From: CBDBDZ01 sp965204215
GTDB lineage: Bacteria; Pseudomonadota; Gammaproteobacteria; Pseudomonadales; GM7GCV1
Direction: 5' to 3'
DNA: 64,000 nucleotides
Assembly (NCBI GenBank): GCA_965204215.1
Contig: CBDBDZ010000014.1
Span: 1,054,001-1,118,000 of the forward strand
Both the position numbers and the translations under genes were made by a program. Of this stretch, positions 43,828-52,507 are shown one piece after another (position 1 is the stretch's first letter; the number at the start of each line of letters is the position of its first letter). The notes beneath the pieces were generated by a model that saw only the letters and a list, made by a program, of their open reading frames with translations, searched no databases and was not told where the DNA came from.

Positions 43828-46261
43828 AGCCGTTTAATAGGGTGCCGTCAGATAATCGCCCACGTGCCCGACGGTCTATTTCTTCGTGGTTTCGCTTGAT
43901 GTATTCATTAAATAAATTCATCAACTGTTGTTCATCCATGCCTGGTTGCGCATGAAAAACCACCTCTCCCAAATGCAGGCTATTGTCTTGTGTAACCTGA
44001 ATCGTTTTATTAGGTTTAAGCGGCGGCGTATCCTTCACAATCAACGGCGTATCTTCCCGATGAAAGTTCACCACGTTGTTGTGATTAGCAATTGATTGAG
44101 CAGGCTGAACCAACGGCTGTGTCTCGCGAATAATCTGTGTTATTTCCCTAACATGCTCTGAGCGTTCAACGCTATCAGTATTCGATTCTAACCGCTCAAC
44201 AACCACAGGTTCTGGTGAGTGCAAATTGATAATATTGTTGGTAGCTACAGACTGGGGCGTTTTAGCAAGTCCAGAAGATAGTGTTTGTTGTTGCTGATAT
44301 TTAGCATCCATATAAGGTTGAATCGGCACTACATTATCAACGCTAGAATTACCTTGAACTTGTTGCCTCTGTTGTTTGACTGTTTCGGTAACTTCAACCG
44401 CTTTTTGTGCTTTTCCATCTGAGCCAAATATACTATCCCACAATTTCTTAACTGCCCCAAGTGGATATAATAATGCAGCGATACCTGATTTAATATATTT
44501 AAAAGCAGTATCCCAATTATTATATAACCATGTAACTCCATAGACTAATCCAGCAATTGCTGCAATTACAGCTGTAATTGCTAATACTACCCAACCAATA
44601 GGACTGGCAACAAAAGCTGCATTAAATAGCCATGTTGCTGCAGTTGCTATTCCCATAGCTGCCTTACTCGCTAATAGTACAGTATTAAATGCTACAATTT
44701 TAGTTGCGGCTAATGTAGCGGCAATACCACTACCTCCCATTGCAGCATTGTATGCCCACACTAAAAATGTTTTAGAAGCCATTATTGTAAAAAACCCTAA
44801 AAATGCACTAGCGATTATCCCTATTAATTGAGCGATAATTGGAAACTTATTAATACCCATTGCAACCCATCCAAAGAATGAAGTAAGAGGCGATAAAACG
44901 GAATTGATACCTGGTAACAATGCACCAAAGATACTATCGCTAATCAGTTTCAAATTTTGTGCAAATCTCTCTTGTTGCCCTTGTGCATCTTGCAAAAACT
45001 TAAGGTAATCTTTGTTAATAATACCCTTGCTACTTTGAATGCCAGCATAGCCTGTTTTCAAACCATCAATTTGCTCTAGCAAATTACTAATGCCTCTACC
45101 TTCATCACCAAAGGCTTTTTGCAACGCATTAGCTTGTGAAATAGTATCATCACCAAAGTCATCTTGCAGTACCTGCTGCAATTCAATTAAGGTTGCAACC
45201 ATATCTAAACCACCGTTGCTGGTTTGGTGAACAGTGAAGCCAAGCTGATCACTGGCTTCAGTAAGATTGCGTAATACAGCACCCAAAGTTGTGCCTGCTT
45301 TTCCACCTTCCAAGCCAGCTGTATTTAACTGACCCAATATAGCTGCGGTCTGTTCAAGAGATACTCCGTAACTAATAGCAGACGAAGCACCTTGTTTAAA
45401 ACTTTCTTGTAGCGGTGCAAACGAATCGAACTTAAACGTTTGCTGTGTTTTGGTTAAGATTTCACCAATTCGAGTAACCCTTTCGTCAACACTACCCGTT
45501 AACTCATTGCCGAAGTTATTAAAAGCAGTACCAATAATCATGCCAACTTCGTTTGATGAACCATTGGTTATGACACCTACTTTATGAGCAATTTCCGCAC
45601 CAAAGCGAGCAGCTTCTGCACCTAAATTTGATGATGATAAATTATAGTTAATTTCCAGAATTTCAGATTCCGTTGCCAATGAATTTATAGCAAGATTACG
45701 TGCATGGTCTCGGGCTTTTTGCATATCTTCAGAAACATTGTCCGATATTAATACCGTCTCTAACCTAGTCTCCAACCGCTCAACATTAGCAGCACTTCTA
45801 GCGCCAGCAACCGCAGCATAACCTGCACCAAGTATTGCTAAGGCTTTCCCTCTCATTTCTGTGGCTTTGGCTCTGGCACTTTCTGCCTTAGCAACACGGC
45901 GCTGGCGCTGCTCTAAACGCTCAAGGGAGCGTTCCAGTTTCTTATTTTCATTGGTAATATCGTTAACCGCAAAGCCATATCGCTGTGCCTTACGGCTGGC
46001 ATTTGAGTAACGCCTTTCCACTTCTGCAATTAATGGAGCAAGGCGTTTATTAGAATTGCCAACAGCATCCTGTTTGGCTTTTAACCTATCGAGTTTATCG
46101 CGATATTTAATAACGTCCTTTGTTACCCCTATTTTTGCATTGGTTTGTTCTATGGTTTTAGCAAGCTGCTGGCTATCGCCCATAATTTCCTTAATGGGTT
46201 GCGAAACACGGTTGGCTAACTCCATAACTGCCTTTAACTTGAGTTCCTTGCTAGTCGCCAT
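43820..46261 (-). CDS. T: Tail tape measure protein (P2 gpT-like)
   Basis: An 813-residue protein that sets tail length and enters the host envelope on infection (family knowledge). Residues 1-130 are coiled coil (IGVTKDVIKYRDKLDRLKAK). The 130-450 region holds the tape-measure pattern (ANVERLETRLETVLISDN, AAILGQLNTAGLEGGKAGTT). Residues ~470-600 carry several hydrophobic, membrane-spanning stretches (FPIIAQLIGIIASAFLGFF, SPIGWVVLAITAVIAAIAGL), and the last 180 are Gln/Val-rich. The ATG lies inside the E' frame, as in P2. The central third looks more AT-rich than both ends, which may mark a mosaic joint. Confidence 0.95.
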   Translation of the reverse strand: MATSKELKLKAVMELANRVSQPIKEIMGDSQQLAKTIEQTNAKIGVTKDVIKYRDKLDRLKAKQDAVGNSNKRLAPLIAEVERRYSNASRKAQRYGFAVNDITNENKKLERSLERLEQRQRRVAKAESARAKATEMRGKALAILGAGYAAVAGARSAANVERLETRLETVLISDNVSEDMQKARDHARNLAINSLATESEILEINYNLSSSNLGAEAARFGAEIAHKVGVITNGSSNEVGMIIGTAFNNFGNELTGSVDERVTRIGEILTKTQQTFKFDSFAPLQESFKQGASSAISYGVSLEQTAAILGQLNTAGLEGGKAGTTLGAVLRNLTEASDQLGFTVHQTSNGGLDMVATLIELQQVLQDDFGDDTISQANALQKAFGDEGRGISNLLEQIDGLKTGYAGIQSSKGIINKDYLKFLQDAQGQQERFAQNLKLISDSIFGALLPGINSVLSPLTSFFGWVAMGINKFPIIAQLIGIIASAFLGFFTIMASKTFLVWAYNAAMGGSGIAATLAATKIVAFNTVLLASKAAMGIATAATWLFNAAFVASPIGWVVLAITAVIAAIAGLVYGVTWLYNNWDTAFKYIKSGIAALLYPLGAVKKLWDSIFGSDGKAQKAVEVTETVKQQRQQVQGNSSVDNVVPIQPYMDAKYQQQQTLSSGLAKTPQSVATNNIINLHSPEPVVVERLESNTDSVERSEHVREITQIIRETQPLVQPAQSIANHNNVVNFHREDTPLIVKDTPPLKPNKTIQVTQDNSLHLGEVVFHAQPGMDEQQLMNLFNEYIKRNHEEIDRRARGRLSDGTLLNGYG

Positions 46262-46654
46262 TTTTATCTCCGCTGCGAGCTAGTGCCTTTTCATGCCACC
46301 GATATAAAGTATCTAAATTCCAGCCATCCATCTCCGATGGCTGGGTATAGAGTATTGCCGAACAATTAGCCATCCAATCTTCCACATCTTCGGGAATTGG
46401 GCAGCTAATTAGACGAAAAAACCGTTAACTTCCTGCATCACTGCCAGAGAGTCTTTTAGCTTTAACCCTTCAAATTCAGGGCGTGTAATATTACTGATTC
46501 GAGGAATTAACAAGCTGTGTTGTGCCACGTCCATATTCAGCACATCAACAACTTTTAAACCGCGCAATGCACCCGTGTCAGGCTCTCGAAATTCCACTTC
46601 CGTTATTTCCTGATCACCGCGTTTAATAGGGGTATTTAATATAACTTTAGCCAT
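46251..46654 (-). CDS. E': Tail assembly fusion E+E' made by -1 frameshift
   Basis: The gpE frame reaches GGT TTT TTC GTC TAA. Moving back one base at TTTTTTC (46421-46415) gives CGT CTA ATT AGC ..., which stays open to TAG at 46253-46251. That adds about 55 residues, including LISCPIPEDVEDWMANC, MDGWNLDTLYRWHEKALARS and GDKNGD; the WHxxAL motif is typical of gpE' tails. The fusion is about 134 residues and overlaps the start of the tape measure gene. E and E+E' act as tail-assembly chaperones for the tape measure (family knowledge). Confidence 0.88.
46409..46654 (-). CDS. E: Tail assembly protein E (P2 gpE-like)
   Basis: An 81-residue protein, the unshifted product. The start MAKVILNTPIKRGDQEITEV, the FREPDTGALRGL segment and the end SLAVMQEVNGFFV fit the gpE family. 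It lies between the tail tube and tape measure genes, the conserved place for this chaperone pair. Its last three codons contain the slippery run. Confidence 0.92.
   Translation of the reverse strand: MAKVILNTPIKRGDQEITEVEFREPDTGALRGLKVVDVLNMDVAQHSLLIPRISNITRPEFEGLKLKDSLAVMQEVNGFFV
46415..46421 (-). promoter_or_regulatory. Programmed -1 frameshift site TTTTTTC
   Basis: In the gpE frame the heptamer reads T TTT TTC, which fits the X XXY YYZ rule. It is only one codon before the gpE stop, and the -1 frame downstream is open and encodes a gpE'-like tail. Confidence 0.85.
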
Positions 46655-46660
46655 GATTTA

Positions 46661-47164
46661 CTACCCTCTCAACGCTCTATTAATAGCGGCATTTTGCTCA
46701 ACGCCGTTAAGACGAACAATGTTTTGCTCGTAGTCGATGAAGATAGACTCGAGACCGTCGATGGTTAAGCGATAGGTTCTGGCAGATACCATAAACGACA
46801 ACTCGGCTTCGGTATCCTCATTCCATTCGCCAGCCTCAACACTCTTCCAAAAACCCGATACCTCACAAATAATGGTGCGGTGGTCATTACCACCAATGGT
46901 GCCAACCAATCGCAGTGGTGTGTCGATACTCGCTTGCGAACCCACCAACCCGATAATGCGTGCTGGGTAATCGCACAAGGTTATTTTAGGCTCTGCCTTC
47001 TCCCACTTGCTGGTAGGTACTTCAATAGTACCACCATGCCCAGGGGAATTGGTTTCTTTAACTTTGGGTTTGGGGATGGAAAGCTCGACCTTACTGGCTG
47101 TACCAATAAAGCTCTCGCCATCAATAAAGGCATTAAGCCCCGTTACAACTTGTTTAATTGACAT
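46661..47164 (-). CDS. FII: Major tail tube protein (P2 gpFII-like)
   Basis: A 167-residue tube subunit. The pattern VTGLNAFIDGESFIGTASKV, LSIPKPKVKE, ETNSPGHGGTIEVPTSKWEK and the C-terminal DYEQNIVRLNGVEQNA is characteristic of P2-type FII. It forms the inner tube inside the contractile sheath. It follows the sheath gene by 12 bases. Confidence 0.95.
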   Translation of the reverse strand: MSIKQVVTGLNAFIDGESFIGTASKVELSIPKPKVKETNSPGHGGTIEVPTSKWEKAEPKITLCDYPARIIGLVGSQASIDTPLRLVGTIGGNDHRTIICEVSGFWKSVEAGEWNEDTEAELSFMVSARTYRLTIDGLESIFIDYEQNIVRLNGVEQNAAINRALRG

Positions 47165-47176
47165 GGTATCCTCCGC

Positions 47177-48319
47177 TTAATTGGTAGTAATTGCTGAAAT
47201 AATATCGTTGGTGTATTCGTCAGTAGTTGACTGGCGAAACACTAACGTTTCTGCGACATTGTAAAAACCTATTTGATAGTCAAAATAGGCAGTGTTGTCG
47301 GGAAAACTCTCAAGGTTGAGTTCTGGATCGAGCCAGCATTCACCACCACTGATAATCTCTGATAACGTTAGCCTTCGTAAAAAGCTATTAACGCGATCAA
47401 TAATAAAGGTGGCGTAGTTACTGGTTAGCTTTCTGTCCACATAATCAGCGTGAGCTTCAAGAATTGAATCACCCACAATGTATCGAATACGCTGGTGAGG
47501 AATTAATACGCCATTGGAAAGGCGGTTGCCCCAAAAATAGGCACCGCCTTCCTTTTCAATAACACACGCAATGTCATTAGCACTGAGTTGGTTGCTAAGT
47601 GATGCTTTATCGCCTTCTCGATGATCAACAGCAACCGATGTGCCCAGTATCGTATTCATACGGCGATTCGATGGGCTGTGAGAATAATCAAACTCGGTAT
47701 CAATGCGTACAATATGCCCAGCGACTGCGCTCGATGCTGGGCGCGTAACGTAATCGCCAGCATCAACATCAAATAGACGAATGCCTGGGTCAACAAACAA
47801 CGCTTCGCTGTATTGCGCTCTGTCTTGTACAGCTGCACTAAAGCCATCGGCTTGCCCGTCAATAATGGCAATGCCGCGTAGCTTTCTCGCCATTGTTTCC
47901 AAAGCAGCTCCCACTGCGGGCAGGTGACTATAACCAGGGGCAATAATAAGGCGTGGTTTGGTGGCAAAGGTTAGCAGTGCCTGCAAGCCTGTAAAGCTAT
48001 TGGTTTCATTATCAATAGTGCCAATGATATTGGCGATGGTGGTGTTTTCGTCAGAACCCTCCTCAACTCGCACGACAACAACCGCACTGCGTTGCTGTTC
48101 GTTAATATCGAGCAGAGCAGTTCTAAGTGTACCCTGTGTACCTGCCTTGGCAATTAAGCTGGTACCAGTGGATAGTACGGCAGTGTTAAGGGGGAAGGTA
48201 TCATTGTCTGCATCACTGGCATGGGCTACCAGCCCAATAATTGAGGCGCTGGATACGCTAATGGGGCGGCTACCGTCGTCTAAATAAAGGTGTTCTACAC
48301 CGTGAAGTTTATCTCTCAT
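47177..48319 (-). CDS. FI: Tail sheath protein (P2 gpFI-like)
   Basis: A 380-residue contractile sheath protein. SVSSASIIGLVAHASDADND, NTAVLSTG, a middle PRLIIAPGYSH, and the C-terminal handshake region (DPELNLESFPDNTAYFDYQI, then GFYNVAETLVFRQS) are typical. Contraction drives the tube through the host envelope (family knowledge). It has a good ribosome site (GAGGAATAACC) before the ATG. Confidence 0.95.
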   Translation of the reverse strand: MRDKLHGVEHLYLDDGSRPISVSSASIIGLVAHASDADNDTFPLNTAVLSTGTSLIAKAGTQGTLRTALLDINEQQRSAVVVVRVEEGSDENTTIANIIGTIDNETNSFTGLQALLTFATKPRLIIAPGYSHLPAVGAALETMARKLRGIAIIDGQADGFSAAVQDRAQYSEALFVDPGIRLFDVDAGDYVTRPASSAVAGHIVRIDTEFDYSHSPSNRRMNTILGTSVAVDHREGDKASLSNQLSANDIACVIEKEGGAYFWGNRLSNGVLIPHQRIRYIVGDSILEAHADYVDRKLTSNYATFIIDRVNSFLRRLTLSEIISGGECWLDPELNLESFPDNTAYFDYQIGFYNVAETLVFRQSTTDEYTNDIISAITTN

Positions 48320-48321
48320 GG

Positions 48322-48768
48322 TTATTCCTCGATAGGTTGGTTGTCGGAAATGGCTTTGGTAACGGCATTAGCCGCGTTGCCTATGTCGCTTATAACGATG
48401 TCGATGCCTTTCATTTTGTAAGGCATTTTGATCTCACCGCTGTCGAGCTGGGCTTTTAAGGTTGCCAGCTTTTCTGCCTGTTTTTGAGCGGCGGGTTTGA
48501 TATTCATGCCGCCAGCAACGTCAGTGTAAAACTCGGCGGATATTTCAAGTTGTAGTTGGGTTGCATCGGCAGTAATCCCGAGTATACTTTCAATATCTCC
48601 CGCTGATATATAAATTTTTTCTCTCAATTGGCGAAGTTGCTCCTGTTTACTCAAGATAATTTCAAAATCAGCATTAACCTCCGGGTGGCGATAAGCATCA
48701 ATACCTAGAAAGTTTTGGATCGAGCCATTGTATTCAACAATGCCAGTGGTTTTATTAACTAATTTCAT
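48322..48768 (-). CDS. Phage protein of unknown function, possible tail fibre partner
   Basis: About 148 residues from ATG 48768 (MKLVNKTTGIVEY); a longer frame from 48807 would overlap the gene before it. It has a helical middle (ILSKQEQLRQLREKIYISAG) and ends NAVTKAISDNQPIEE. It lies just after the fibre genes, where P2 has its fibre assembly chaperone, but no chaperone motif is recognised. Confidence 0.6.
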   Translation of the reverse strand: MKLVNKTTGIVEYNGSIQNFLGIDAYRHPEVNADFEIILSKQEQLRQLREKIYISAGDIESILGITADATQLQLEISAEFYTDVAGGMNIKPAAQKQAEKLATLKAQLDSGEIKMPYKMKGIDIVISDIGNAANAVTKAISDNQPIEE

Positions 48769-48770
48769 AA

Positions 48771-49490
48771 TTATAGTTCTCGTTGATAGCCGTGGTGAAT
48801 AATCCAAAAGCCCTTAATGTGGATAGGAAGCGGACCGAGGTTGATGATACGAACTTGTGAAAATCCAACGGTAAGGTTATGGTTTTCATTTTCAGCTATC
48901 GCAATCATGTCGTCATAATTAGTTATAGACCACGATTGACCTTTTATCTCTAAATTGCCGAGTTCGTCTTTACCCATAAACAATCTAGGTTGAGCATAGT
49001 TGGGTTCGGGATCACCCGTAGTTATCCATCGATGGTGAGCACCTATTCGATTATGTAATATTGCTATTCTGTTTACAGGCTTTGGGCTAGGGTGTGCCAG
49101 TTCACCTACTGAAATATTTGCATACACCGATACTTTGCGCGGGAATTGGGTCGGTTCAGGTTCAGAAAACCAAACCATTTGCCCTGGTATTCTGCTATTA
49201 ATATCCAAGTAATTGTCATCTGGAGCATAATCTTCTACGGCATTAAACTGAAAATCAGTTGCTTCCTGTAGTGTGCCAAAACGAGGTTCAATCGTAATAG
49301 GGCTGTCGCTGTGATCCATAAGCGTATCAGTCAAACTGAAACCGACATGCCGGGTGTTAAGCCAATTATTAAATTGTTCTTCCGAACTTGACATCCTCTG
49401 ATCAATTGAACCACTCCAATTCTCCACAGTTTGATTTAACTGACGAGTGGCATCGGTTGCCGCCGTCAACTCTTGTATTGCTGTTGTCAT
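48771..49490 (-). CDS. Probable tail fibre distal protein
   Basis: A 239-residue protein. An N-terminal helical, Gln- and Thr-rich part (residues 1-45, with QLNQTVENWSGSIDQRM) is followed by a beta-rich part with many Pro and Trp (GQMVWFSEPEPTQFPRKVSV, GHHRWITT-like region). Its ATG overlaps the stop of the collar-fibre gene (GTATGA), so it is coupled to it. The short gpH-like protein ends where a longer fibre shaft would be, so this gene probably supplies the distal, receptor-facing part. No family was recognised. Confidence 0.6.
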   Translation of the reverse strand: MTTAIQELTAATDATRQLNQTVENWSGSIDQRMSSSEEQFNNWLNTRHVGFSLTDTLMDHSDSPITIEPRFGTLQEATDFQFNAVEDYAPDDNYLDINSRIPGQMVWFSEPEPTQFPRKVSVYANISVGELAHPSPKPVNRIAILHNRIGAHHRWITTGDPEPNYAQPRLFMGKDELGNLEIKGQSWSITNYDDMIAIAENENHNLTVGFSQVRIINLGPLPIHIKGFWIIHHGYQREL

Positions 49491-50008
49491 ACACTAACCT
49501 CTGCTAAATGTTGTTTAATAAATTGATGATGTAAATAAATTTGTGACGTTGCCATGCGCGCAATGTCTTGCAGCCAGAAAGTTTCGGGAACTGCGCCTTG
49601 TGATACGACAGTGAGGCTGTCTGCTGGCAAGGTACTGATACCCAAAACCACCTCTTGCTTATGGGTTGATGTCGCCGCCTTGTGACCAATATGAATAGAT
49701 GGGTGACTGGCAAGCCCCAGCAAAGTGCCATCGTTCAGAAATATACCTAATTCATTAATATCGTAACTGCTAGAGCCATCAAATACCGCACGCATAGATA
49801 GTTGTGCTTGACCTTGGCTCACTAAGTCTTGATATTCTGAAATAGCTACACGTTGCTCTTCGAATCGCAACGCAGTCTCATGCCCGGTTGGAGTGTAGGC
49901 ACCGCTACCCAAAGCCATAAAAGCTATTTCGGCTTTAACGCCAGCATTGCGAGCACGAATTAACGCAGCTAATCCAACTTGTGTGTATTGAATCGCAAAA
50001 TCTGCCAT
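49487..50008 (-). CDS. H: Tail fibre N-terminal protein (P2 gpH-like, tail-collar)
   Basis: A 173-residue protein from ATG 50008, preceded by GGAGG at good spacing. The start MADFAIQYTQVGLAALIRAR with IAFMALGSGAYTPTGHETAL, and DINELGIFLNDGTLLGLAS, is the conserved baseplate-attachment domain of P2-type fibres. It lacks the long shaft and tip of full gpH, so this is a short attachment module. It overlaps gpI at its start and the next fibre gene at its end. Confidence 0.9.
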   Translation of the reverse strand: MADFAIQYTQVGLAALIRARNAGVKAEIAFMALGSGAYTPTGHETALRFEEQRVAISEYQDLVSQGQAQLSMRAVFDGSSSYDINELGIFLNDGTLLGLASHPSIHIGHKAATSTHKQEVVLGISTLPADSLTVVSQGAVPETFWLQDIARMATSQIYLHHQFIKQHLAEVSV

Positions 50009-50676
50009 TATGCCGCCTCCAAAAATAAACACGAATAGGTGTAGCCACCACCGACAATACCAGCAATGGCAATTTGAGCCACGCCAGTATCAACGGGCAC
50101 AGAGTTCACCATATCTATACAATTGACTGAACCACTTCCACCCACTGCACCCGCGAGTTGCAAAGGTGCTATGGCAGAGTGACCTGTGGTTAAGTGATAG
50201 TGTTGGCTGCCACGTTTCACACTATCAATCACCTCAAATAACTGGTTGATGATAACTTCACTTAACAATGAATTGCCGCGTGGATCCAAATTGTCAGACA
50301 CATAAGCGGTCAACGCAAAAGTGCCGTTTTCGCCCTGTGGAGTCATTTCGTGCCATTCCTGATAATCGACATTAACACCTAATGTTCGCAATGCCATTTT
50401 CACTGCCGCAGGCGTACCTTTAATACGGTGTAATTCAGGAGCGGCTTTAATCACATTGCGTTTAATTGGTTCTGGCCAGTTGCCTGACCAGTAATCAACA
50501 CTCACTGCCCAAGCTAAGTAGTCTAGATATTGAGCAGGGCAAGTGTCGGCATTCCACAGCTGTGGCAATTGCAATGCCAGAGTATGAAGCTGTTGCAAAC
50601 GCTCATCCCCTGTGGCATCCAGTGCATGTTCCAAGGCTTCAAAATGTGGGGGTAATAAACTGTTGTTAAATGCCAT
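50008..50676 (-). CDS. I: Baseplate/tail protein I (P2 gpI-like)
   Basis: A 222-residue baseplate protein. LLPPHFEALEHALDATGDER, then LWNADTCPAQYLDYLAWAVS, VDYWSGNWPEPIKRNVIKA and HRIKGTPAAVKMALRTLGV are diagnostic. It links baseplate wedge and fibres. The start follows the gpJ stop directly. The C-terminal ~60 residues (GAVGGSGSVNC region) look specific to this phage. Confidence 0.94.
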   Translation of the reverse strand: MAFNNSLLPPHFEALEHALDATGDERLQQLHTLALQLPQLWNADTCPAQYLDYLAWAVSVDYWSGNWPEPIKRNVIKAAPELHRIKGTPAAVKMALRTLGVNVDYQEWHEMTPQGENGTFALTAYVSDNLDPRGNSLLSEVIINQLFEVIDSVKRGSQHYHLTTGHSAIAPLQLAGAVGGSGSVNCIDMVNSVPVDTGVAQIAIAGIVGGGYTYSCLFLEAA

Positions 50677-51501
50677 TTAAACCACCCTTATAATCAGGTT
50701 GTCGTGCGATGGTGCTTCAAAAGCTGATGCCACCACATCATTAAAATTTACCAAATTGACATTCACTGCGCCAAATTGATGCAGTGCTGCTTTAACGCCA
50801 CTATCAGTTACCTTACCACCCATTTTGTATTGCGATTGACAGTAACGCTCTAAACTGGGCGCCGCCTGGTCAATATAATATTGCTGGTGGACACCAGCAC
50901 TTAGCTCTACCTCTGCCTCTATATTATATCGTAGCAAACCCACTTCACTGACGGTAACTCTATCACCCTGCGGGCGAGTGTCATCGGCACTTAATGCCCC
51001 TGTAACAACAGATAGCACAGTATCGGTATCGACTCCCTGTCTTAACAATACAGGAATAGTAACCACATTGGGAGAAGGTGAATGAAACGCTGCATCCAGC
51101 ACATCGGGGTGTGCGGCTTTGGCTCGAACAATATAGGCATTGCGAGGCCCCGCAACTGACAAACCTTCAGGTGCCGATGCAATACGCTGGCGGTATGCCT
51201 CATCAGCTTCACCATTTAATCGTAAGGTTCGGTGATAGGTAACTCCAATATGATCAAGTGCCGTACCCGTTGCCGTTGCCAAGGTAAAATTATCAACCAT
51301 GCGTTTCAGTGCAGCTCTAAATTGTGTATCTCGATAAGCTAATGATCGAACCACTCGATAAGCAGGGTTTTCTGCACCGCCATCTATTTCCAAACCGTTG
51401 CCCGACAACCAATACAATGCCTGATTGGTGGCTTCATCGAGCGTTAATTGTTCCACCAGTTCCAGCGGTGGCAATGCGGTTAAATCAATAGCAGTGCTCA
51501 T
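50677..51501 (-). CDS. J: Baseplate assembly protein J (P2 gpJ-like)
   Basis: A 274-residue baseplate wedge protein. Conserved stretches: PPLELVEQLTLDEATNQALY, RVVRSLAYRDTQFRAALKRM, TGTALDHIGVTYHRTLRLNG, EADEAYRQRIASAPEGLSVA, GPRNAYIVRAKAAHPDVLDA. Its start overlaps gpW (ATGA), as in P2-type operons. Confidence 0.95.
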   Translation of the reverse strand: MSTAIDLTALPPLELVEQLTLDEATNQALYWLSGNGLEIDGGAENPAYRVVRSLAYRDTQFRAALKRMVDNFTLATATGTALDHIGVTYHRTLRLNGEADEAYRQRIASAPEGLSVAGPRNAYIVRAKAAHPDVLDAAFHSPSPNVVTIPVLLRQGVDTDTVLSVVTGALSADDTRPQGDRVTVSEVGLLRYNIEAEVELSAGVHQQYYIDQAAPSLERYCQSQYKMGGKVTDSGVKAALHQFGAVNVNLVNFNDVVASAFEAPSHDNLIIRVV

Positions 51502-51833
51502 ACGCCAAACTCCAGTTCGACAGATTCGCCTAACCAGTTACCAATAATGGTAACAATACTGGTGTTATCTTCACCGACATTAAGGCGTAAACGTTGCAGT
51601 TTAAAATCCAATAGTCCATTAACTGGGCGGTTAATGGCTGACGTTACCGTGGCGAATAATTTCATAGTAAAGCTGGCGGTGTGTTTTTTATCCAGCAATA
51701 AATGAATGTCACTGCCATAATCACGCAGCCCTACCAGGCTGCCACGGCGCGTGACCAGCGCATCGGCTAAACGCTGTTGAAAACTGGCAAAGCCAGTTAA
51801 TTGCATACCTGTGGTTTTAGACATTACGTTCAT
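51498..51833 (-). CDS. W: Baseplate protein W (P2 gpW / T4 gp25-like)
   Basis: About 111 residues from ATG 51833 (or 104 plus from ATG 51824, MSKTTGMQ). The gp25-like core is visible: QQRLADALVTRRGSLVGLRD, YGSDIHLLLDKK and a C-terminal GNWLGESVELEFGV. The frame continues upstream to ATG 51896 with the hydrophobic, basic stretch KKLLKSFNSYVAFNFALI, which is unusual for the family and contains a 22-bp sequence also found upstream of the gpI protease gene. Whether that extension is translated is open. Confidence 0.88.
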   Translation of the reverse strand: MNVMSKTTGMQLTGFASFQQRLADALVTRRGSLVGLRDYGSDIHLLLDKKHTASFTMKLFATVTSAINRPVNGLLDFKLQRLRLNVGEDNTSIVTIIGNWLGESVELEFGV

Positions 51834-51896
51834 GGTAGCTATTAAAGCAAAATTAAATGCTACGTATGAATTAAAACTTTTTAATAATTTTTTCAT

Positions 51897-52505
51897 TTAC
51901 CAATCCTGCGTTTTTAAGGCTTTAGAACCTGACACATTGTGGTCGTGGTCGTTGCTAATATCTCTATCCTCCTGCATGGTTCTGGTGTGATCGGAAACCT
52001 CACCGTCGGCATGAATATTTTTTGTACTGTCAATATTGCCATCAACCAACAGATCGCCCGTGAAGTTAATGCCACCATCACTAATTAAATTGGTGATAGC
52101 GTACCCTGGTAATTGAATATCAAGCTGATGTTGATCGCGGTTATAAATTAGCAAACCATCATCACCCAAATTAATATAAATTTCTGCCAGATTGTCACTG
52201 GGTGCAGGATAGTCCATTGTGTAACTGGCAGGGTATACTCTACCTGATCGAATCACCCCCGCTGGGCTAATAATGGTAACTGCCTCATCCACTTCTAATG
52301 GGCACCAAACAATGGTATGTGCAGCGCGTGGCACGGCGACAGGCAGCCAGTCAGTGATAACGGCTTCACTCTCACTACCAATATTCACTTTAACGCGATA
52401 AGGATTGGCTTGAACCTCGGTTACCACGCCTTCAACAATAAGATGTGCCACCTGCTGCTCCAGTTCGGCTACGCGCTCTAACAATTGCATTAAGTAATCG
52501 CCCAT
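51897..52505 (-). CDS. V: Baseplate spike assembly protein V (P2 gpV-like)
   Basis: About 202 residues from ATG 52505 (MGDYLMQLLERVAELE). The OB-like N-terminal part (VEGVVTEVQANPYRVKVNIG, DWLPVAVPRAAHTIVWCPLE, GRVYPASYTMDYPAP) and the C-terminal beta-helix with DGNIDSTKNIHADGEVSDHT and the histidines NDHDHNVSG, a spike-tip metal-binding type motif, are typical. It forms the membrane-piercing spike (family knowledge). Confidence 0.94.
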   Translation of the reverse strand: MGDYLMQLLERVAELEQQVAHLIVEGVVTEVQANPYRVKVNIGSESEAVITDWLPVAVPRAAHTIVWCPLEVDEAVTIISPAGVIRSGRVYPASYTMDYPAPSDNLAEIYINLGDDGLLIYNRDQHQLDIQLPGYAITNLISDGGINFTGDLLVDGNIDSTKNIHADGEVSDHTRTMQEDRDISNDHDHNVSGSKALKTQDW

Positions 52506-52507
52506 CG

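Noticed and set aside
44329..44541. Out-of-frame - strand frame within the tape measure gene
   Set aside because: Overlaps a clear tape measure coding frame and has no separate support.
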